From assembly GCA_002708925.1 (NCBI GenBank), contig PAPN01000054.1, forward strand, positions 1 to 42,124: a stretch of DNA of 42,124 bases, written 5' to 3'. A program made the position numbers and the translations under genes. Origin of the DNA: Paracoccaceae bacterium (GTDB taxonomy: Bacteria > Pseudomonadota > Alphaproteobacteria > Rhodobacterales > Rhodobacteraceae). The notes under the pieces are model-generated. The model made no database searches. It worked only from the letters and a program-made list of their open reading frames with translations, and was not told the origin of the DNA. Below, in pieces: positions 26,559-34,459 of this stretch. Each line of letters opens with the position of its first letter. Positions within the stretch are counted from its first letter, which is position 1.

Positions 26559-26584
26559 AAAAACGCGAGGGCAAAGCCCCCGCG
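26559..26584 (-). terminator. Intrinsic terminator of the DUF4167 gene
   Basis: Read on the minus strand, a stem of CGCG plus GGGC pairs across a 3-base loop with one mismatch, followed by five Ts (26584 down to 26559). It sits 24 bases beyond the corrected DUF4167 stop at 26609, consistent with that stop being the natural one. Confidence 0.7.
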
Positions 26585-26608
26585 CTGATCCGATGAAATG
26601 CCGGTGTC

Positions 26609-27213
26609 TTACTCGGCCGCTTCGGGCGCCGGTGGCTGCTGAGGCGGCGTGTCATCCCCATTCTCGGCCTTGGGCGCGTCTTTGTCCGCCTTTTGGCGCG
26701 CGGTTTGCGCGGCGAAGACGCGCGGGTGCGTTTGGGTTTGGGCGCGTCCTCGGCCGGTTGGCTTTCGGGGGTTTCCACCAGCCCGCTTTCGCCAGTATCG
26801 CCCATATCCATCACGTCCGGCTGCTCGCCCGCGCCCTTATCGGCGGCGGCTTTCTTACCGGCCTCGGCGGCCTCGCGTTCCTGACGGGCGGCGCGCTCGC
26901 GGTCGCGTTCGGCCTGACGCTCGCGGTTCTGGCGTTCCTGTTCCTCGCGGCGGGCGTCCTGCTCGCGCTGCGCCTCGGCCAGCATACGCAGGTAATGTTC
27001 GGCGTGCTGCTGGAAGTTTTCCGTGGCCACGCGGTCATTGGCCAGCTGCGCATCGCGGGCCAGCTGATTGTATTTGTCGATGATCTGCTGCGGCGTGCCG
27101 CGCACCTTTCCCTCGGGGCCGTTGCTGTCAAACACGCGGTTGACGATATTGCCCACGGATCGGTTATTGTTGCGGTTCGATTTGGACCGCGAGCGGCTTT
27201 TCGAAGATCTCAT
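26609..27213 (-). CDS. DUF4167 domain protein (C-terminus frameshifted)
   Basis: A basic, coiled-coil-rich protein with the DUF4167 domain at the N-terminus: RSKSNRNNNRSVGNIVNRVFDSNGPEGKVRGT, shown here in two parts by its RSNRNN-type basic start and VNRVFDSNGP core. A long Glu/Arg/Gln helix follows (about 80-125), then an acidic-proline stretch and a Lys/Arg-rich tail. As written the frame runs on to 26404, overlapping rsmA antisense. Adding one A to the four-A run (26694-26691 on this strand, codon 174) instead gives a typical acidic/proline tail ending PAPEAAE at stop 26609, total 201 residues. The role is unknown; the basic N-terminus suggests nucleic-acid or ribosome binding. Confidence 0.8.
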
Positions 27214-27430
27214 ATTCCTGATTTCCAGCCTTCAAAATATTCGAACTGTTGTGCCCGTTTCGCGCCTCTTGCGCTCTCAACATCAGACCGGATCACAACG
27301 ATTTTGGCTTGGTGTTGACCGGGACCGCGCCGCAGGTTCCACCGCGCATCCACCGGATCAACACCCCCTGAGTAAAGCCTAAACCGACCGGGTGACAAGT
27401 AGAATCACCGCATTTTCAGCCCAATCAGGT

Positions 27431-27451
27431 AAAAAAAACCTTCCCAAAGGT
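27431..27451 (-). terminator. Probable terminator of prfA-prmC
   Basis: On the minus strand, five bases past the prmC stop, ACCTT pairs with AAGGT over a TGGG loop (27451-27438) and is followed by an uninterrupted T run (27438-27431). The stem is short, so strength is uncertain. Confidence 0.6.
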
Positions 27452-27456
27452 GCATT

Positions 27457-28287
27457 TCAGCCACGGGTTGCCGTGACCACCCGGTCTTTGCCATCCAAGT
27501 CGGGCAGAACCCGAACGTCGCGCCAGCCGTGATCCAAGAAAATCTGTGCAACCTGAGGGCCTTGTCGCCAGCCGATTTCCAAGAGGATGCGCCCCGCCGG
27601 TGCCAGGTAGCCCGGCGCCTGCTGGGCCAGAATGCGGTACGGGCGCAACCCATCCCCCCCCGGAGTCAGCGCCATGTGCGGGTCGTGGTTCAGTACTTCG
27701 GCGGACAGCTCGGTCATTTCTTCGGCAGAAATGTAGGGCGGATTCGACACGATCAAATCAAAGGTGCCCGCGATGCCGCTGAACCAATCGCTGTGCAAAA
27801 ATTCGGCGCGGTTCGCCACACCCAGATCGCGCGCGTTTCCCTCGGCCACTTTCAAAGCCGCCTCGCTCAGATCGCCGCCGATCCCGGTGGCCTGGGGCCG
27901 TTCGGCCAGCAGGCTGATCAGGATACACCCCGAGCCGGTGCCCAAATCCAACACAGTTTGAAACTTCTGCGTCAGGGCCTCGGCCACCAGAATTTCGGTT
28001 TCGGGGCGCGGGTCCAGAACCTCTGCGGTCACGCTGAACCTGCGGCCAAAGAAATCGCGATAGCCACGGATCATTGAGGTCGGCTCGCCTGCGGCGCGGC
28101 GCAAGCAATAGCTGACCGCGCGTTCGAAAATGGCCAGATCCAGATCATCATGGGCCATCAGCACCAGCCGTTCATGCGGCACGTCCATCGCGTGGGCCAG
28201 CAGCAGACGGGCCTCACGCGCGGGGGCGTCGATCTGAGCGTTTGCCAAGATTTCGGCCAAAGCGCGCAGCGCCTCTTGGATGCGCAT
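27457..28287 (-). CDS. prmC: Peptide chain release factor N5-glutamine methyltransferase
   Basis: A 276-residue SAM-dependent methyltransferase that modifies the Gln of the GGQ motif in release factors. The N-terminal recognition domain (ARLLLAHAMDVPHERLVLM), SAM motif VLDLGTGSGCILISLL and catalytic SNPPYI are visible, followed by the HDPHMALTPGGDGL block. Its ATG 28287 directly abuts the prfA stop codon at 28288, so the enzyme and its substrate are co-translated. Confidence 0.96.
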   Translation of the reverse strand: MRIQEALRALAEILANAQIDAPAREARLLLAHAMDVPHERLVLMAHDDLDLAIFERAVSYCLRRAAGEPTSMIRGYRDFFGRRFSVTAEVLDPRPETEILVAEALTQKFQTVLDLGTGSGCILISLLAERPQATGIGGDLSEAALKVAEGNARDLGVANRAEFLHSDWFSGIAGTFDLIVSNPPYISAEEMTELSAEVLNHDPHMALTPGGDGLRPYRILAQQAPGYLAPAGRILLEIGWRQGPQVAQIFLDHGWRDVRVLPDLDGKDRVVTATRG

Positions 28288-29337
28288 TTATCCGTCCATC
28301 TCGGCCAGCAGAGCGACCTGATGTTCCGCTGTCAGAGCGTCGATGATTTCGTCCAGATCGCCCTGCATCACCTGATCCAGCTTATAAAGCGTCAGGTTGA
28401 TCCGGTGATCCGTCATGCGGCCTTGCGGGAAATTATAGGTCCGAATCCGTTCGCTGCGATCGCCCGAGCCCACCTGCGCCTTCCGATCCGCCGAGCGTTC
28501 GTCATGCACCTTCTGCCGCTCCATGTCATACAGCCGCGCCTTCAGCACATTCATCGCGATCTCGCGGTTGCGGTGCTGGGATTTTTCGGAACTTGTGACC
28601 ACAACGCCGGTGGGAATATGGGTGATCCGCACCGCCGAATCCGTGGTGTTCACGTGCTGCCCCCCCGCGCCCGAGCTGCGCATCGTGTCGATCCGCAAAT
28701 CGGCGGGGTTGATCTGGATGTCCACGTCCTCGGCCTCGGGCAGGACGGCGACGGTGGCGGCCGAGGTATGAATGCGCCCGCCGCTTTCGGTTTCGGGGAC
28801 GCGCTGCACCCGGTGCACGCCGCTTTCGAATTTCAGCCGGGCAAAGACGCCCTCGCCTTTGATATGCGCGGTGACTTCCTTGATGCCGCCCAGTTCGGTT
28901 TCCTGCATGTCCAGAATGTCAAAGCTCCAGCCGTGCGTTTCCGCATAGCGCTGATACATCCGCAGCAGATCGCCGGCGAACAGCGCGGCCTCGTCCCCGC
29001 CTGTGCCGGGGCGGATCTCGATCATCGCGGGACGGGCGTCGGCGGCATCCTTGGGCAGCAGCGCCAGTTGCAGGGCTTGCTCGGCCTCGGGCAGGCGGGC
29101 CTTCAGCGATGGCAGTTCCTCTTCGGCCAGAGCCTTCATTTCGGGGTCTGACAGCATGTCCTGTGCCTCGGCAATGTCCGAGGTCAGCTGTTGGTATTGC
29201 TCGATCTGTTCGACCACGGGCCGTAGCTCGGCATATTCACGGCCCAATGCGGCAATATCCCCGCTCCCCTCGGCCATTTTAGCCTCAAGGAATTGGAACC
29301 GTTGGGTGATCTGGTGAAGCCGCTCGATAGAAATCAT
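28288..29337 (-). CDS. prfA: Peptide chain release factor 1
   Basis: A 349-residue class I release factor for UAA and UAG. The PxT-type codon-recognition motif appears as [12 protein letters not shown] (residues 181-183 P-E-T) and the peptidyl-hydrolysis GGQ is at 225-227 in [19 protein letters not shown] 29337 is the family start; the frame is open upstream to 29565 but overlaps the divergent small secreted-protein gene and has no similarity. It is followed immediately by prmC. Confidence 0.97.
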   Translation of the reverse strand: MISIERLHQITQRFQFLEAKMAEGSGDIAALGREYAELRPVVEQIEQYQQLTSDIAEAQDMLSDPEMKALAEEELPSLKARLPEAEQALQLALLPKDAADARPAMIEIRPGTGGDEAALFAGDLLRMYQRYAETHGWSFDILDMQETELGGIKEVTAHIKGEGVFARLKFESGVHRVQRVPETESGGRIHTSAATVAVLPEAEDVDIQINPADLRIDTMRSSGAGGQHVNTTDSAVRITHIPTGVVVTSSEKSQHRNREIAMNVLKARLYDMERQKVHDERSADRKAQVGSGDRSERIRTYNFPQGRMTDHRINLTLYKLDQVMQGDLDEIIDALTAEHQVALLAEMDG

Positions 29338-29400
29338 GCTGTGTTCCTTGGCGGATCGCCGGGATTTGGTCAAGTCCCCGGTCTGTGCTATCCTATCTGT

Positions 29401-29685
29401 ATGCGCCTGATCCCTGCCCTTTTGATGCTGGCCAGCCCGGCACTGGCCGATGCCACGATCGGTGGCAAAACGGTAGAGTGCTATTGCACCGATACCGGCG
29501 GCGCGCGGGTGGAACTGGGTCAGACGATCTGCCTGCAAGTGGACGGGCGCATGTTCATGGCGCAATGTCAGATGTCGCTGAACGTGCCGATGTGGCGCGA
29601 GGTGGCCTCAGGGTGTCTGAGCTCATTTTTGGGCCAGAGCGTCCAGCCATCCCTGAATCCGGGCCTTGTTGACCCCCAGATCTGA
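29401..29685 (+). CDS. Small secreted cysteine-containing hypothetical protein
   Basis: A 94-residue protein with a short Sec signal peptide (about 1-16, ending ALA). The mature part contains [19 protein letters not shown], a [13 protein letters not shown] block and a later Cys in ASGCLSS, so five cysteines that may pair in the periplasm. It looks like a small conserved hypothetical of Rhodobacteraceae; I know no function. ATG 29401 is 63 bases from the divergent prfA start. Its last 63 bases overlap the convergent DUF1499 gene, which is unusual in this otherwise tidy genome. Confidence 0.75.
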   Translation: MRLIPALLMLASPALADATIGGKTVECYCTDTGGARVELGQTICLQVDGRMFMAQCQMSLNVPMWREVASGCLSSFLGQSVQPSLNPGLVDPQI

Positions 29686-30030
29686 GCGCCCAAACCGCAG
29701 CCGTCCCAGAATAGCGACACCGTTTTTGCGCAGCTCCAGCGTGGTGTAATCGGGAAACCCCCACAGCGCCGAGCGGGTGATATAGGTGATTTCCCCATCC
29801 GCAAGCGACCCGGCCAGCACCGAGGTGCGCGGGCTGGCCTGGATGATCCGGTCCAGCGCCGCGAAGGTCTCGGCCCCGCTGCCGGGCAGGATGCGCAGCG
29901 CGCCGCCCTTGAAATCCTTGTCCTGCGCGCCTTTGATCGGCTGATGCCAGCGCGCCGGATCGCTGGGCGCCAGACGCACATAGAGCCCAAAGCCCACCAC
30001 CAAAACCACAATCACATAGAGCCAATTCAT
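29623..30030 (-). CDS. DUF1499 family protein with N-terminal membrane anchor
   Basis: A 135-residue protein beginning with one hydrophobic segment (about residues 2-20) and then a DUF1499 domain, recognised by its layout: a short ALDRIIQASPRT helix, GEITYITRSALWGFPDYTTLEL and a C-terminal [18 protein letters not shown] block. The last block is the most conserved part of the family. Function is not established. ATG 30030 is preferred over 30111 because the extra residues lack membrane or domain character. It lies 53 bases after agmatinase on the same strand. Confidence 0.88.
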   Translation of the reverse strand: MNWLYVIVVLVVGFGLYVRLAPSDPARWHQPIKGAQDKDFKGGALRILPGSGAETFAALDRIIQASPRTSVLAGSLADGEITYITRSALWGFPDYTTLELRKNGVAILGRLRFGRSDLGVNKARIQGWLDALAQK

Positions 30031-30083
30031 CGCGCATCCCTTATGTTTTGTCCTGCATAGAGTTGGGATGCCTGCTGCCGTGG

Positions 30084-31049
30084 TCAAGCCTGACGGCGCG
30101 TCCAGGCCCACAGGCAGATCAGCTCCATCGCGACATGCGCGCCCGCCACGGCCGTGGCGCCGGTGGTGTCATAGGGGGGGCTGACCTCGACGATATCACC
30201 GCCGACCATGTTGATCCCGGCCAGATCGCGCAGGATGATGGCCGCCTGCCCGCTGGACAGACCGCCCCAAACCGGCGTGCCCGTGCCGGGGGCAAAGGCC
30301 GGATCCAGACAATCAATATCAAAGGTGACATAGGTCTGATGCTCGCCCACGATGTCCCTCACGCGTTTGGCGATGGCGGCGGGGCCGTCCTCGTGCACGG
30401 TGCGGGCGTCGATATAGTTCATCCCGCAATAGTCATCGCATTCCGTGCGGATCCCGATCTGAACCGAGCGTTCGGGATCCACCAGCCCCAGCTTCACCGC
30501 CTTATACATGAATGTCCCGTGGTCGATCCGGTCCATATCGTCATCGGCCCACAGATCGGAATGCGCATCGAACTGGATCACGCTAAGGGGCCCGTATTTT
30601 TCCGCATAGGCGCGCAGGATCGGCAGGGTGATAAAGTGATCCCCCCCCAAGGTCACAGTGCCCACGCCGCCCGCCAGAAGCGTCTGAAAATGCTGCTGGA
30701 TCGCGCCGGGGGTGGCGCTGACATTGGCGTAATCAAAGGCCAGATCGCCATAGTCGATGATCGCGAATTCTCCCAGCGGATCAAACCCCCAGCCATAGGG
30801 CGGATCATAAGGTTGCAGCGTGCTGGCCTCGCGGATGGCGCGCGGGCCCATGCGGGTGCCGGTGCGGTTGGTCACCGCCTGATCGAAAGGCACGCCGGTC
30901 ACCGCCAGATCCACGCCGCTCAGATCCTTGGTATATTTGCGCCGCAGGAATGATGTCGCCCCGGCAAAGGCGTTCTCGAAGCTCAGCCCCTTCAGGTCCG
31001 CGCGGGTGAACGCCGCGTCGATCTGCTTTTTCGCGTCTTCCAGTGCCAT
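30084..31049 (-). CDS. speB: Agmatinase (ureohydrolase family)
   Basis: A 321-residue manganese ureohydrolase that most likely hydrolyses agmatine to putrescine and urea. All metal-binding motifs are visible: GGDHFI, QFDAHSDLW and VTFDIDCLDPAFAPG. Length and the N-terminal GVPFDQAVTNRTGTRMGPRAIR region fit agmatinase rather than arginase, but guanidinobutyrase is a real alternative because it shares these motifs. It lies 59 bases after an M20 hydrolase stop on the opposite order of transcription: the hydrolase gene at 31109-32275 is not upstream by position but is transcribed before it, both on the minus strand. It could connect to the amine operon far to the left. Confidence 0.9.
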   Translation of the reverse strand: MALEDAKKQIDAAFTRADLKGLSFENAFAGATSFLRRKYTKDLSGVDLAVTGVPFDQAVTNRTGTRMGPRAIREASTLQPYDPPYGWGFDPLGEFAIIDYGDLAFDYANVSATPGAIQQHFQTLLAGGVGTVTLGGDHFITLPILRAYAEKYGPLSVIQFDAHSDLWADDDMDRIDHGTFMYKAVKLGLVDPERSVQIGIRTECDDYCGMNYIDARTVHEDGPAAIAKRVRDIVGEHQTYVTFDIDCLDPAFAPGTGTPVWGGLSSGQAAIILRDLAGINMVGGDIVEVSPPYDTTGATAVAGAHVAMELICLWAWTRRQA

Positions 31050-31108
31050 TGCCGCCTCCGATCAGGGAAAGAATAATTTGATCAAAATTACCATCCCGGC
31101 TTTCGGGG

Positions 31109-32275
31109 TCAAGCCTGCAATGGCAATGCGGCCTCGGCCGCCCGCGCAAAGAACGAGGCCCCGATGGGTGCGATCCGGTCGTTGAAATTGAACTGAGGCT
31201 GGTGCAATCCGGCCCCCTCGCCCGCGCCCAGAAACAGATAGGCACCGGGGCGGGCATTCAGCATATACGAGAAATCCTCGGCCCCCATTTCCCGGCTATA
31301 GGCCGCATCCACCGCGGCCTCGCCCACCACGGCGCGGGCCACATCGCAGGCAAAGGCGGTTTTTGCCGGATCGTTCACCGTGGCCGGATACCAGACCTCA
31401 TAATTCAGCGTGGCCTCAACCCCATAGGCGGGGCCCAGCCCGTCCACGATTTCCTGCATCCGGCCCATCACCATTTGCTGCACCGCCGGATGGAACGTGC
31501 GCACGGTGCCGTTGATATAGGCGGATTCGGGGATGATATTTTCCGCGCTGCCCGTGTGAATCTGCGTGACCGAGATCACCAGATCGTCCAGCGCATAGTG
31601 ATTGCGGCTGCTGATCGTCTGAATCGCCTGCACGATGCCCACCGCGGCCACCACCGGATCGCGGGTCTCATGCGGCATGGCGCCATGTCCGCCGACGCCT
31701 TTGACATCAATATGGAAGGTGTCCACCGCCGCCATGATCGGTCCCGGAGTGGTGTAGAATTTGCCCTCGTCAAAGCCCGGCGCGTTGTGCAGCGCATAGA
31801 CTTCTTGGATGGCGAAACGCTCCATGATGCCCTCTTCGACCATCACGCCGCCGCCGCCGCCGTTTTCCTCGGCCGGTTGAAAGATCAACGCCACGCTGCC
31901 CGCGAAATTACGCGTCTCGGCCAGGTATTTCGCCGCCCCCAACAGCATCGCGGTATGCCCGTCATGGCCGCAGGCGTGCATGACGCCCGGATGCCCCGAG
32001 GCATAGGCAACCCCGGTGTCCTCGGGGATGGGCAGCGCATCCATATCCGCCCGCAACCCGATTGTCGGCCCCGTTTCCCGGCCATGGATCACCGCCACAA
32101 TGCCCGTCGTGGCGATGCCGGTATGCAGCGCATCCACGCCGAATTCGCGCAGCCGCTCGGCCACGAATTCCGCCGTTTGGAAACAGTCGAATCCCAGCTC
32201 GGGGATGGTGTGCAGATGCTGCCGCCAGGCGGTCATCTCGTCGGCCAGACCGGCGATGCGATTGATGACGGGCAT
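31109..32275 (-). CDS. M20 family amidohydrolase/carboxypeptidase
   Basis: A 388-residue M20D-type zinc hydrolase of the hippurate hydrolase / N-acyl-amino-acid amidohydrolase group. Metal-site motifs ADMDALPI, HACGHDGHTAML and FQPAEENGGG are present, and GVGGHGAMPHETRDPV marks the lid/dimerisation domain. The C-terminal GAEDFSYML region holds the last metal-contact Glu. ATG 32275 starts the family N-terminus; the upstream extension to 32662 overlaps mazG and is rejected. It is divergent from mazG and transcribed toward agmatinase, 59 bases away. The substrate is unknown; an acylated or conjugated amine is a reasonable guess. Confidence 0.93.
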   Translation of the reverse strand: MPVINRIAGLADEMTAWRQHLHTIPELGFDCFQTAEFVAERLREFGVDALHTGIATTGIVAVIHGRETGPTIGLRADMDALPIPEDTGVAYASGHPGVMHACGHDGHTAMLLGAAKYLAETRNFAGSVALIFQPAEENGGGGGVMVEEGIMERFAIQEVYALHNAPGFDEGKFYTTPGPIMAAVDTFHIDVKGVGGHGAMPHETRDPVVAAVGIVQAIQTISSRNHYALDDLVISVTQIHTGSAENIIPESAYINGTVRTFHPAVQQMVMGRMQEIVDGLGPAYGVEATLNYEVWYPATVNDPAKTAFACDVARAVVGEAAVDAAYSREMGAEDFSYMLNARPGAYLFLGAGEGAGLHQPQFNFNDRIAPIGASFFARAAEAALPLQA

Positions 32276-32338
32276 GGGTGGACTCCTGTTTGGCAAAAGG
32301 TCAGTCTTTATCACAACCTCAAAGACGGAGCCTGCGCA

Positions 32339-33169
32339 ATGCCCGATGACGCCCTGATCCACAACCCCAACGGCGGCGTGCCGCGTTTGCTGGAAATCAT
32401 GCGCTGTCTGCGCGATCCGCAGACGGGCTGTCCGTGGGATATTGCGCAGGATTTCAGCACCATCGCGCCCTACACGATCGAGGAAGCCTATGAGGTTGCC
32501 GACGCAATCGAGCGCGAGGCCTGGGACGAGCTGAAGGGCGAATTGGGCGATCTGCTGTTCCAATCGGTGTTTCACGCGCAGATGGCCAGCGAACGGGGGC
32601 TGTTCACCTTCGATCAGGTGGCCGACACCATGTCCGATAAGATGGTCGCCCGGCATCCGCATGTTTTTGGCGATGAAAGCCGCGACAAATCAGCCGAGCA
32701 GCAGACTCGCGACTGGGAAACCATCAAGGCGGCCGAGCGGGCAGGCAAGGCGCAGACTGGAGCTTTGGACGGGGTGGCGGTGGGGCTTCCGGCGCTGCTG
32801 CGGGCTTATAAATTGCAAAAACGGGCGGCGCGGGTCGGGTTCGATTGGCCCTCGGCCGATCAGGTAATCGACAAAATCGCCGAAGAAGCCGCCGAACTGC
32901 ACGAAGCCCGCACAGAGCTGACCCAGGCCGAGGTCGAAGAGGAATTTGGCGACCTGCTGTTCGTGATGGCCAATCTGGGGCGTCATCTGGGGGTCGAACC
33001 CGAGGCAGCCTTGCGCGCTGCGAATGCCAAGTTCATCAAGCGTTTCCAGGGGGTTGAGGCAAAACTGGCCGAGATGGGAAAGCGCCCCGAGGAGTCGGAC
33101 CTGACGGAAATGGATGCGCTGTGGGACCAGGTAAAACTGGAACATCGGGCAGCGGACAGGAAAAGGTGA
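32339..33169 (+). CDS. mazG: Nucleoside triphosphate pyrophosphohydrolase MazG
   Basis: A 276-residue house-cleaning enzyme that hydrolyses NTPs and dNTPs to monophosphates and pyrophosphate. Two MazG domains are visible, each with the EExxE...ExxD metal pattern: EEAYEVADAI with ELGDLL (about 50-80) and EEAAELHEAR with EFGDLL (about 182-206). ATG 32339 is just before the conserved domain; the frame is open far upstream only as a shadow of the M20 gene. Its stop codon lies inside the first TGA-N9-TCA motif of the following promoter region. Confidence 0.95.
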   Translation: MPDDALIHNPNGGVPRLLEIMRCLRDPQTGCPWDIAQDFSTIAPYTIEEAYEVADAIEREAWDELKGELGDLLFQSVFHAQMASERGLFTFDQVADTMSDKMVARHPHVFGDESRDKSAEQQTRDWETIKAAERAGKAQTGALDGVAVGLPALLRAYKLQKRAARVGFDWPSADQVIDKIAEEAAELHEARTELTQAEVEEEFGDLLFVMANLGRHLGVEPEAALRAANAKFIKRFQGVEAKLAEMGKRPEESDLTEMDALWDQVKLEHRAADRKR

Positions 33170-33206
33170 TTTAAATAATCAGGTATTGACCTGAGTGATT
33201 TAGTCA
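33167..33206 (+). promoter_or_regulatory. Two candidate iron-responsive (IRO-type) operators upstream of the iron-binding-protein gene
   Basis: Two matches to TGA-N9-TCA occur: 33167-33181 (TGATTTAAATAATCA, with 5-bp symmetric arms) and 33192-33206 (TGAGTGATTTAGTCA). This spacing is the published IRO-box pattern for RirA, the iron-responsive Rrf2-family repressor of alphaproteobacteria. The second overlaps the spacer after a TTGACC -35-like element at 33186-33191, where a repressor would block transcription. The motifs are visible; RirA binding is inference. Confidence 0.6.
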
Positions 33207-33250
33207 GAATAAAGCTTCCCCAACGAAACCAACGATTCTAGGGGACCCCA

Positions 33251-34264
33251 ATGTTCTGCACTCCGAAATCCATTCTGGCCGCCGCGCTGGCCACTCTGAC
33301 CGCCGCGCCCGCGCTGGCCGCAGATGTGAACCTGTATTCCTACCGCCAGCCTGAACTGCTCAAGCCCCTGACCGACGCCTTCACCGAAGAGACCGGAATC
33401 AAGGTAAACGTCGCCTATCTGGCCAAAGGCATGATCGAGCGGCTCCAGGCCGAGGGCAAACGCTCGCCCGCCGATCTGGTGCTGACCGTGGATATTTCGC
33501 GCCTGGCCGCCGTTGTGGACGCGGGCCTGACGCAGGCTGTCAAATCGGACGTGCTGAGCGCCAACGTCCCCGCCGCCTATCACGATCCCGATGGGCAATG
33601 GTGGGGTCTGACCACCCGCGCCCGCGTTGTCTATGCCTCCAAAGAGCGCGTGGCCGAGGGCGACGTGACCACCTATGAAGACCTGGCCGATCCCAAGTGG
33701 AAGGGCCGGATCTGCACCCGTTCGGGCACCCATGCCTATAATGTTGCGCTGACCTCGGCCGTGATTCACCACCTGGGCGAAGAGGGTGCGAAAACCTGGC
33801 TGGAAGGCGTGAAGGCCAACCTGGCGCGCAAACCCCAGGGCAACGACCGCGCGCAGGTCAAGGCGATCTGGGCCGGCGAATGCGACATCGCCATCGGCAA
33901 CACCTATTACATGGGCAAGATGCTGGCCGATGAGGAACAGCAGGCCTGGGCGAACTCGGTCAACGTGGTGTTCCCGACCTTTGGCAATGGCGGCGCGCAT
34001 GTGAACATCTCGGGGGTGGCGATGACGAAACACGCGCCCAACGCGGATAACGCGCTGAAACTGATGGAGTTCCTGACCTCGCCCAAGGCTCAGAAAATCT
34101 ATGCCACCGCGAATTTCGAATACCCGATCGCACCGGGCGCCGAGGCCGATGATCTGGTCAAAAGCTGGGGCAGCTTCACCGCCGATGACGTGAACCTGAT
34201 GGATCTGGCCGCGCTGCGCCCTGCCGCGCTGAAGCTGATCGAAGAGGTGGATTTCGACGGCTGA
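33251..34264 (+). CDS. Iron(III) ABC transporter substrate-binding protein (FbpA/FutA family)
   Basis: A 337-residue periplasmic ferric-binding protein. It has a signal peptide (about 1-23, ending ALA) followed by DVNLYSYRQPELL, the usual mature start. The iron-binding tyrosine pair is visible as GNTYYMGKM near residue 220, and the SVNVVFPTFGNGGAHVNISGVAM block is typical. No permease or ATPase gene is adjacent and a terminator follows at once, so the rest of the importer is encoded elsewhere. The start is ATG 33251 with a GGGGA ribosome site. Regulation by iron is likely from the upstream motifs. Confidence 0.94.
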   Translation: MFCTPKSILAAALATLTAAPALAADVNLYSYRQPELLKPLTDAFTEETGIKVNVAYLAKGMIERLQAEGKRSPADLVLTVDISRLAAVVDAGLTQAVKSDVLSANVPAAYHDPDGQWWGLTTRARVVYASKERVAEGDVTTYEDLADPKWKGRICTRSGTHAYNVALTSAVIHHLGEEGAKTWLEGVKANLARKPQGNDRAQVKAIWAGECDIAIGNTYYMGKMLADEEQQAWANSVNVVFPTFGNGGAHVNISGVAMTKHAPNADNALKLMEFLTSPKAQKIYATANFEYPIAPGAEADDLVKSWGSFTADDVNLMDLAALRPAALKLIEEVDFDG

Positions 34265-34285
34265 TCGGATCGGTCTGTTCAGCTT

Positions 34286-34321
34286 GGGGCGGTCTTCATG
34301 AGGGGAGGCCGCCCCTTTTTT
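34286..34321 (+). terminator. Intrinsic terminator after the iron-binding-protein gene
   Basis: GGGGCGG (34286-34292) pairs with CCGCCCC (34309-34315), extendable by three more pairs including one wobble, followed by a run of Ts at 34316-34321. It lies 21 bases past the stop and isolates the gene from the nucleoside hydrolase. Confidence 0.88.
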
Positions 34322-34459
34322 ATGGCGCAGCGCCTGTGGGCCGCTGTGCAATTGAGTATTTTCATCAGAAAGAAGCAGGCGGGATTTTTCTGCTGAGACA
34401 GGCAGGGCATGGACTTTGGCGGCGATAGGCGGCAGGGTCGCGCCAAAGCAGGAGACCGC

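Noticed and set aside
31202..32338. A long N-terminal extension of mazG
   Set aside because: It is antisense to the M20 hydrolase, and the MazG family starts at ATG 32339.
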